Source: Acidobacteriota bacterium (GTDB lineage Bacteria > Acidobacteriota > Blastocatellia > Pyrinomonadales > Pyrinomonadaceae). Taken from it: a DNA stretch of 13,521 nt. The notes under the pieces were generated by a model. That model was not told the DNA's origin, searched no databases, and was given only the letters and a program-made list of their open reading frames with translations. Made by a program: the position numbers and the translations under genes. Positions 6,318 through 11,771 of the stretch are shown here, piece after piece. Within the stretch, counting starts at the first letter, position 1. Each line of letters opens with the position of its first letter. The stretch is taken from contig JAHEEZ010000084.1 in the NCBI GenBank assembly GCA_024640445.1, positions 1-13,521 of the forward strand. The letters are read 5' to 3'.

Positions 6318-7256
6318 CTATATTTGGATAGTTTCGGCGAAGTACGCAACGGTCTTTTTCAGGCCTTCGGCAAGCGGAACGGTAGGAGTCCAGCCGAGCA
6401 GTTCGGATGCTTTCGTAATGTCCGGCTGGCGCTGCTTAGGATCATCCTGAGGGAGTGGAAGGTGCTCGATCTTGATGTTTTTCCCGGATGCTTTTGCGAC
6501 TTCATGCGCAAGTTCATTCATCGTGAACTCGCCCGGGTTTCCAATGTTAACTGGCAGGTGGATCCCGTCCGCTTCAGTGTTCATAAGCCGGACCAATCCT
6601 TCTACCAGATCATCGACATAACAGAATGATCGCGTTTGTTCACCCGTGCCGTAAATCGTGAGGTCTTCTCCGCGCAACGCCTGAACGATGAAGTTCGAGA
6701 CAACACGCCCGTCATGCTCAAGCATTCGTGGTCCGTAAGTGTTGAAAATACGTACTATACGGGTATCCACGCCGTTCTGCCTGTGGTAATCCATAAACAG
6801 CGTTTCAGCCACACGCTTGCCCTCGTCATAGCAGGATCTGGGGCCGATGCAATTGACGTTGCCAAAATAGTCCTCGGTCTGCGGATGAATGATCGGGTCG
6901 CCATAGACCTCCGATGTCGATGCCTGAAGGATTCGCGCGCCGACCCTTTTTGCCATTCCAAGCATGTTGATGGCGCCCATTACGCTGGTCTTCACGGTCT
7001 TCACAGGATTGTACTGGTAATGGACAGGAGAGGCGGGACAGGCGAGGTTGTAGATCTGGTCAACCTCAAGGAAGATCGGCAGTGTCACGTCGTGCCTGAC
7101 CTGTTCAAACCTGTAGTTGTCCCGCAAATGCGCGACGTTCACTTTCCTGCCCGTGAAGTAGTTGTCGAGGCAGATGACGTCGTGTCCCTGACCGAGCAGC
7201 CGTTCGCATAAATGCGATCCAATAAAACCGGCGCCGCCGGTGACGAGTATTCTCAT
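6318..7256 (-). CDS. uxs: UDP-glucuronate decarboxylase (UDP-xylose synthase)
   Basis: This enzyme converts UDP-glucuronate to UDP-xylose and CO2 with bound NAD, supplying xylose for surface glycans. The 312-residue product is the usual length of the soluble bacterial form. Motifs: TGGAGFIGSH (6-15), YNLACPASPVHYQ (69-81), ASTSEVYGDP (112-121) with E116 at the position of the glutamate linked to decarboxylation in UXS and ArnA, and GPRSCYDEGKRVAE (138-151) with catalytic Y143 and K147. FNTYGPRM and QTRSFCYVDDLV follow. The YDEGK and ACPASP motifs separate it from plain 4-epimerases. It lies 39 bases after the S9 peptidase stop and 70 bases before the second SDR gene, on the same strand. The sequence before its ATG has no clear Shine-Dalgarno sequence. 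Confidence 0.94.
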   Translation of the reverse strand: MRILVTGGAGFIGSHLCERLLGQGHDVICLDNYFTGRKVNVAHLRDNYRFEQVRHDVTLPIFLEVDQIYNLACPASPVHYQYNPVKTVKTSVMGAINMLGMAKRVGARILQASTSEVYGDPIIHPQTEDYFGNVNCIGPRSCYDEGKRVAETLFMDYHRQNGVDTRIVRIFNTYGPRMLEHDGRVVSNFIVQALRGEDLTIYGTGEQTRSFCYVDDLVEGLVRLMNTEADGIHLPVNIGNPGEFTMNELAHEVAKASGKNIKIEHLPLPQDDPKQRQPDITKASELLGWTPTVPLAEGLKKTVAYFAETIQI

Positions 7257-7295
7257 ATTTCGTTTTTCAACGATCCGGGGATCGCCAAACCTTAT

Positions 7296-9620
7296 CTACT
7301 TAAGTTCCTTTTCAAAGAGGTCGAGTATTCGTTCGTATTCGTCTTCCCAGCTGGTCGGCCTCTCAAAGCCGTGATTTTCCGCCGGATATAGCATCATCTC
7401 GAAATACTGCGTCTTGTCGAGCCGGATCAGTTTTTCGACAAGCTGGATCGAATCCTGCACATGGACGTTGTTGTCGATAAGGCCGTGCAGGATCAGCAGC
7501 TTCCTCCGAAGCTGGTCGGCGTATGTGATCGGAGATGAACGCTTGTATGCTTCCGGGTTCTCCTTGGGGATCCCGAGCCGCTGAGAAGTGTAGAACGGGT
7601 TTGCGGAGTAATAGTTCTTCCAGTCCATCACCGGCCTTAGTGCGGCGGCGGCCTTGATCTTGTCGGGGGAGCGCATAACAAGCATCGCAGCCATGAATCC
7701 GCCGTAGCTGCCGCCGTAGACGCCGATCCGGTCGATATCGACCGAGTATTCCTTTGCCATCCAGTCGATCGCGTCAACGTGATCCGTGTAATCGAGACCG
7801 CCCAGGAAATCGTACACGTCGGTCCGCCAATCGCGGCCATAGCCGGCGGAGCCCCTGTAATCGATATCCAGTACCACGTAGCCCTTTCTGCGGAGCATCT
7901 CGTTGAACATGAATTCCCGGAAGTAGTTGTTCCAGCCGTTAATGACGTTTTGAAGATATCCCGCGCCGTGAACAAAGATCACCATCGGGTGTTTTCGGGA
8001 CTTCGTAAAACCTTCAGGCAGATAGATCTTCGCCGGAACCTTCTTGCCGTCGCGCGCCGCGAACTCCGTGAACGAAGGACTCTTCCATCTGTATAGCGTG
8101 AAGTCTTCGGGGATCGTATTCGTCACCTTCGCCGCCGAAGAACCCGAAATGGATGAGACGTAGAGCTCCCCCGGCGTTGTGACGTTCGAAGCCTCGTATA
8201 AGAGCTTTCCAGATTGGAGCTCGGGTCCGGTCTTCATCATCCCATCCGTTTCGGAAAATGCGAGTTTTGAAGATTCGCCGGCGTCGGGGTCCAGCAGATA
8301 GAACTCACGCCACCTTGGACTTTCTCTTGTGGAGGAATAGACGATCTTTGATCCGTCCGCTGTCCATTCTGCCCATTCAACCTGCCAGGAACCGCTTGTG
8401 AGTTGTCCGACCGATGCATTCGCCTTGCCGTCCTTGAATTTTGAGCCGTCCATCGAAACGAGATAAAGATGGTGCCAACCGTCCTTTTCAGAACCGAAAA
8501 TAAAGCGAGCCGGATTCTTCGGATCTGTTTCGAGAATACGAGATGGTCCGCCGATCCATTTGTCGTCAGATTCCTCGTGAACAAGGAATGCCGACGACTT
8601 GCCTTCGGCAAACGTCGCAGCGTAGATCTGCCTTCGCTTGTGTGTCTTGTCGACCCGGTCGACGATCAGGATAGAATCATCAGAGTTCCATTCGGTACCG
8701 GCGACGTAACTTTCGCCTTCCGGTTTCGGAAGCACGACCTCGATCGACTTTTCCCAGCTTCCATCCGTCTTTGCCGCGAAGATCTTCTGTGTGTTCCATC
8801 CGCGCCTTACGGAAGCGGCTGCGGTGTAGTATCCAAGAAAGTTCGGCACAAACAATCCTCTTTGCTTCGATCCGTCCGATACCACATATGAGATCATCGA
8901 GCCGTCGTCGCTCTTGTTTGCGCCGCCGATCGAGATCTCCTTCTGCCGGTCAGCTTCCACTGACAACTGAACAAGGGTTCCGTCAACAGTGCTGATCGTA
9001 AAAATGTTCCCGCTCTGTTGAAAGATTATGCGGTCGTCGTCCAGAAAATCAGCTGAAAACTCGGAAGTTTCCGTCTTTGTGATCCGTTTGGGTGACTTTT
9101 CGCCAATGCGAACCACGTAAATGTCGCCGCCCTGTGTGAACAGGAGCTTTGTGGAGTCCGGAGACCAGCGGAGATTTCCAAACTGGTTGCGGCGCGCCTT
9201 TGCAAAATCGTCGTCGACCGCAACGCCGTATTCCAGTTTCTCGTCTTCGTCCTTCTTTTCTTTTTCTTTAGGAGTGAAGACCTCCGCTGGTGAAAGCCAT
9301 TTCTGAGGCACGCCTCCCGATGTAGAAGCTATGAACAGGTCGAGCGGTTGCTGCCCTTCAGAGTTCCAAAGGAACACAACTAATTTGCCGTCGGGTGAGA
9401 GCCTTTCGCTCTGGACACGCATTCCCGCGATCGAGGGTTCCGACATGATCTCCTTGACGGAGAGGGTCTGCGCGGCAACAGTCGCGGAAAGCGCGACTGC
9501 GGCGGCGAAGAACGCAAGGATCGATCCTTTCAATTTCTCGTTCCGCTTATCAATCATTCTTCTTTTAGTACGGCGTTGCGCGCCGCCGACCTCTCCTCGT
9601 CCAAAGGTGTTCTTGTTCAC
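7296..9620 (-). CDS. Secreted S9-family (prolyl oligopeptidase/DPP IV-like) serine peptidase
   Basis: The product is 774 residues from a GTG at 9620-9618. The N-terminal half is a beta-propeller with repeated WSPD-like and DG blade motifs (RLSPDGKLVVF, LRWSPDSTKLLF, WNSDDSILIV, WTADGSKIVY). The C-terminal alpha/beta-hydrolase domain (about 505-774) carries the triad S638 in GVYGGSYGGFMA, D716 in LILHGLIDNNVH and H750 in PAENHGF. It should release peptides or dipeptides outside the cytoplasm. A lysine- and acid-rich insert sits at about 115-138. A signal peptide with hydrophobic core SILAFFAAAVALSATVA ends near residue 51. The GTG has a good ribosome-binding site (AAGGA, about 7 bases away). 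A second start, ATG at 9557, would give a normal 30-residue signal peptide, whereas the GTG start leaves an unusually long basic N-region (RRTKRR). The start is therefore uncertain; the family is not. Confidence 0.93.
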   Translation of the reverse strand: MNKNTFGRGEVGGAQRRTKRRMIDKRNEKLKGSILAFFAAAVALSATVAAQTLSVKEIMSEPSIAGMRVQSERLSPDGKLVVFLWNSEGQQPLDLFIASTSGGVPQKWLSPAEVFTPKEKEKKDEDEKLEYGVAVDDDFAKARRNQFGNLRWSPDSTKLLFTQGGDIYVVRIGEKSPKRITKTETSEFSADFLDDDRIIFQQSGNIFTISTVDGTLVQLSVEADRQKEISIGGANKSDDGSMISYVVSDGSKQRGLFVPNFLGYYTAAASVRRGWNTQKIFAAKTDGSWEKSIEVVLPKPEGESYVAGTEWNSDDSILIVDRVDKTHKRRQIYAATFAEGKSSAFLVHEESDDKWIGGPSRILETDPKNPARFIFGSEKDGWHHLYLVSMDGSKFKDGKANASVGQLTSGSWQVEWAEWTADGSKIVYSSTRESPRWREFYLLDPDAGESSKLAFSETDGMMKTGPELQSGKLLYEASNVTTPGELYVSSISGSSAAKVTNTIPEDFTLYRWKSPSFTEFAARDGKKVPAKIYLPEGFTKSRKHPMVIFVHGAGYLQNVINGWNNYFREFMFNEMLRRKGYVVLDIDYRGSAGYGRDWRTDVYDFLGGLDYTDHVDAIDWMAKEYSVDIDRIGVYGGSYGGFMAAMLVMRSPDKIKAAAALRPVMDWKNYYSANPFYTSQRLGIPKENPEAYKRSSPITYADQLRRKLLILHGLIDNNVHVQDSIQLVEKLIRLDKTQYFEMMLYPAENHGFERPTSWEDEYERILDLFEKELK

Positions 9621-9691
9621 TTTCGTTCCTTGCCGGGCAGTTCACAAGGCCTTTTGAATGCCTGGAATAGACGCACGCGAAATTCAGTCAT
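9617..9691 (-). CDS. Possible 24-residue leader peptide upstream of the S9 peptidase
   Basis: An ATG at 9691-9689 opens 24 codons (starting MTEFRVRLFQAFKRP, ending GKERK) that end in TGA overlapping the peptidase GTG by 4 bases (GTGA), the arrangement usual for translational coupling. GGGGAGG lies about 12 bases before the ATG, a long spacing. The peptide is basic and has no recognisable domain. It may be a real coupled leader or a chance frame; it loses its meaning if the peptidase starts at the ATG at 9557. Confidence 0.25.
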   Translation of the reverse strand: MTEFRVRLFQAFKRPCELPGKERK

Positions 9692-9860
9692 GTGGGTTAA
9701 CTGCCTCCCCATTCCGGCACTTGCTGCCGGCACCACCCACCTTGATATTCCCTGAACCTGCAACGGAAAAAGAGCCGGCTTCGGCGCCGCATTCGAAAAG
9801 GGATGCCGATGGGCCTCGGATTAGATTTCATAAGCGCAGGATTCTGAAGAATTTGGAGAT
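9692..9860. other. Divergent intergenic region with a GC-rich hairpin
   Basis: This stretch separates the minus-strand peptidase unit from the plus-strand small acidic gene and should hold promoters for both. CCGGCA (9714-9719) and TGCCGG (9725-9730) form a perfect 6-bp hairpin with a 5-base loop; no T-tract follows on either strand, so it is not a terminator. On the minus strand the GGGGAGG tract follows the hairpin closely. I could not pick out a convincing -35/-10 pair. Confidence 0.4.
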
Positions 9861-10196
9861 ATGGCTTGGAAGGATTATAAACATTTTATGAAGAATTTGC
9901 CCAAGGTGTCCGAAAGTCGGAAACCGGCAGAACGAGAGAGTCCCTCGCCGGACGCTGAAAAAGATAGCGGAAGTGCGGTCAACAACGTTCAGGGCAAGCG
10001 AAAGTATTACTATGACGATGCTTACGGCTATGAGGACTATCAACCGGACGACGAAGATAATGACGACGTTTCTCCCGATCGGCAGGAACGATTGGAGTCG
10101 GCAGGATCAATCGATCCCGATAATCTGCCGAACCAGACATTTGTAGTTGGAATGACACCGAAGCCTACAACAGGAAATAACAGGAGAATTTTATGA
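9861..10196 (+). CDS. Acidic tyrosine-rich small hypothetical protein
   Basis: A 111-residue protein of unknown family. The N-terminus is basic (MAWKDYKHFMKNLPKVSESRK), the middle is charged and proline/serine-rich, and residues about 48-71 form a Tyr/Asp-rich tract (KRKYYYDDAYGYEDYQPDDE). The C-terminus contains FVVGMTPKPTTGNNRR. It has no signal peptide, membrane segment or hydrophobic core, so it is probably largely disordered. The gene is judged real because its TGA overlaps the ATG of the downstream lipoprotein by 4 bases (ATGA) and that start has a perfect AGGAG site inside this frame. A GGAG lies very close (2 bases) to its own ATG, a poor spacing. No function can be assigned; its coupling to the lipoprotein suggests a shared task. 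Confidence 0.6.
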   Translation: MAWKDYKHFMKNLPKVSESRKPAERESPSPDAEKDSGSAVNNVQGKRKYYYDDAYGYEDYQPDDEDNDDVSPDRQERLESAGSIDPDNLPNQTFVVGMTPKPTTGNNRRIL

Positions 10197-10819
10197 AAAG
10201 CTCATTAACGTTGGCGCTAATCACACTTTTGTTCGTCGCGCTGGGCTGCAGCCTCGACAAATTGACCGGTAAGAAGGACGAGGTTCCGACACCCGTGCCC
10301 GAGAGTTCGGTGCCCGCCGATTCAAATACCTCGGGAGCAACTGAGAAACCATCAACCGAAACCTCGTCCGCCGACGTCTCGATGGACAAGTTCGGCAAGA
10401 TCCAGGCAGGCATGTCATATGACGAGGTAAAGGCGATCATGGGATCCGAGGGCAACCAGACAAGTATGACAAAGTCCGGAAGCTATGAGTCCTCCTCATA
10501 CGAATGGAAGGGTGACAAGTTTGCCCGCATCAGCGTCAGGTTCACGAAGGGCGAACTAACCTATAAATCCCAATCCGGTCTCACGCCCACAAGCGGAACC
10601 GCGGACATTGATCAGGCGAAGTTCAACAAGATCAATATAGGTATGTCCTACAACGAGGTGAAGGACCTCTTGGGTTCTGAGGGCGAGCTCACCAGTTTGT
10701 CCAAGGTCGCGAACACGACAAGCGCAAGTTACCGATGGAAAGGACCTAACTACTCGAACATCTTCGCGAACTTTCGCGATGACAAGCTTCAGAACAAGAC
10801 CCAGTCCGGCTTGAAATAG
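10193..10819 (+). CDS. Lipoprotein with tandem BLIP/SmpA-like domains
   Basis: The 208-residue product begins with a lipoprotein signal ending LLFVALGC, with C19 as the lipidation site. A Pro/Ser/Thr-rich linker (about 28-62) leads to two tandem copies of one domain, residues 64-130 and 141-207. Each copy starts K-F-x-K-I-x-x-G-M-S-Y-x-E-V-K, continues with (I/L)-(M/L)-G-S-E-G, an S-x-x-Y-x-W-K-G strand, and ends in F-x-x-x-x-L-x-x-K-x-Q-S-G-L. That pattern belongs to the SmpA/OmlA-like fold shared with DUF3862 proteins and beta-lactamase inhibitory protein (BLIP), which is itself a tandem repeat of this fold. Fold similarity does not show inhibitor activity. AGGAG 6 bases before the ATG is an excellent ribosome-binding site. 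It overlaps the upstream acidic gene by 4 bases and is followed by a strong terminator. Confidence 0.85.
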   Translation: MKSSLTLALITLLFVALGCSLDKLTGKKDEVPTPVPESSVPADSNTSGATEKPSTETSSADVSMDKFGKIQAGMSYDEVKAIMGSEGNQTSMTKSGSYESSSYEWKGDKFARISVRFTKGELTYKSQSGLTPTSGTADIDQAKFNKINIGMSYNEVKDLLGSEGELTSLSKVANTTSASYRWKGPNYSNIFANFRDDKLQNKTQSGLK

Positions 10820-10868
10820 GTCTTTGCAGCCTACTGACGCATCATGAGAGAGGCGTCCGTTCTTTCAC

Positions 10869-10911
10869 GAAATGGCCCGTCGCGCATAGCGCCGCGGGTC
10901 TTTTCGTTTCT
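10869..10911 (+). terminator. Strong Rho-independent terminator after the tandem-domain lipoprotein
   Basis: The arms 10875-10886 and 10890-10901 pair around an ATA loop (one C/C mismatch, two G/T wobbles). The flanking ACGAAA and TTTTCGT can extend the stem. A T-rich tail (CTTTTCGTTT) follows. It starts about 50 bases after the stop codon and isolates this unit from the SYLF gene. Confidence 0.85.
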
Positions 10912-11002
10912 GCCGGGTCGGCAACAAGCCGTGGTGGTGTAAACTAAGCAAAAGGGTTTTGACACACTTCTCTCCCGTATCCGAGCGAGAGGTCCAAAAA
11001 AT

Positions 11003-11719
11003 ATGAAGATCAATATATTGAAAATGTCCGTACTTCTGGCAATCCTTGCTTTTGCCGGAACTTCTCTTGTCGGGGCGCAGGACGACAAGGAATACAGAAA
11101 GGAACTTAGGGCCGCAGGCGCGCGCGTGGACAGCGCTTCCGAGGTTTTTGAAGAAGTGATGAAGATCAAGGACAGGTCGATCCCTGAGGACATCATGAAG
11201 AAAGCGTACGCGATCGTCGTATTCCCGGGAACTCTGAAAGGCGCGTTTATTTTCGGTGCCACTGGAGGCAAAGGTGTCGCGATAAGGAAGATCGGACGTG
11301 AATGGAGCGCGCCCGCTTTTGTGAATATCGGCGGCGGCAGCGTGGGATTTCAGATCGGCGGACAGAAGATCGACTACATACTGGTGATCATGAATGATGA
11401 GGGCTTGAAAGGGATCCTGGAAGACAAGTTCGAGATTGGGGGCGAAGCGAGCGTTGCCGCCGGTCCCGTGGGGCGAACGACAGCCGCTTCGACAAATGCG
11501 ACCCTTGACGCCAGCATACTGAGTTATTCGCGGACTCAAGGGGTTTTTGCGGGAGTGTCGCTAAAAGGCGCTGTTATCAAGCAGGACAAGAGCATGAATA
11601 CGGCGATCTATGGCAAATCGGCAAAGCAACTTCTGATAAAAGACCAGGCGCTTTGGGATACTGCGCCGGCGGAACTTCAGTTGTTCCCAAAGACCGTGGC
11701 CAAATATGTTCGCAAGTGA
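11003..11719 (+). CDS. Secreted SYLF-domain (Ysc84-like) lipid-binding protein
   Basis: A 238-residue protein with a signal peptide (hydrophobic core about residues 7-22, likely cleavage after LVGA at 25). A short helical segment follows (EYRKELRAAGARVDSASEVF), then the SYLF domain: DRSIPEDIMKKAYAIVVFPG, the glycine-rich KGAFIFGATGGKGV, the W-S-A-P-A-F motif, GGGSVGFQIGGQKIDYILVI, EASVAAGPVGRTTAAST, SRTQGVFAGVSLKG and the closing IYGKSAKQLLI. SYLF domains bind phosphoinositides in eukaryotes; exported bacterial members are thought to bind lipid, with no settled role. Length and motif order are complete. It appears monocistronic, bounded by terminators on both sides. AGAGG about 10 bases before the ATG is a weak ribosome-binding site. 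Confidence 0.92.
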   Translation: MKINILKMSVLLAILAFAGTSLVGAQDDKEYRKELRAAGARVDSASEVFEEVMKIKDRSIPEDIMKKAYAIVVFPGTLKGAFIFGATGGKGVAIRKIGREWSAPAFVNIGGGSVGFQIGGQKIDYILVIMNDEGLKGILEDKFEIGGEASVAAGPVGRTTAASTNATLDASILSYSRTQGVFAGVSLKGAVIKQDKSMNTAIYGKSAKQLLIKDQALWDTAPAELQLFPKTVAKYVRK

Positions 11720-11740
11720 ACGGATCTTAGTTGCGAAGAA

Positions 11741-11771
11741 GGGCGCCGGCAGATCGGCGCTCTATTTTTTT
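11741..11771 (+). terminator. Terminator of the SYLF gene overlapping the typA 3' end
   Basis: GGGCGCCG (11741-11748) pairs with CGGCGCTC (11755-11762) over 8 bp with one G/T wobble, around a 6-base loop. It is followed by TATTTTTTT (11763-11771). The T-tract is part of the typA coding sequence, as the stop codon and terminal lysine codons on the minus strand. The same hairpin lies directly after the typA stop and may serve typA weakly, since its minus-strand tail (TTCTTCG) is less U-rich. Confidence 0.9.

Noticed and set aside
6636..7211. 191-codon open frame on the plus strand inside uxs
   Set aside because: Entirely antisense to the UDP-glucuronate decarboxylase, whose motifs are complete; the antisense product has no recognisable domain.
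7271..7284. Short palindrome (CGATCC, GGATCG) before uxs
   Set aside because: Only 5-6 bp with a 2-4 base loop, no T-tract and no sign of conservation; such palindromes are common by chance.
10959..10987. Exact TTGACA (10959-10964) upstream of the SYLF gene, considered as a -35 box
   Set aside because: No acceptable -10 hexamer occurs 16-18 bases downstream; at that distance the sequence is CGAGCG. The promoter cannot be placed from this.
10865..11539. 224-codon open frame on the minus strand across the SYLF gene
   Set aside because: Antisense to a well-supported SYLF protein and runs through the terminator at 10869-10911; no domain in its translation.
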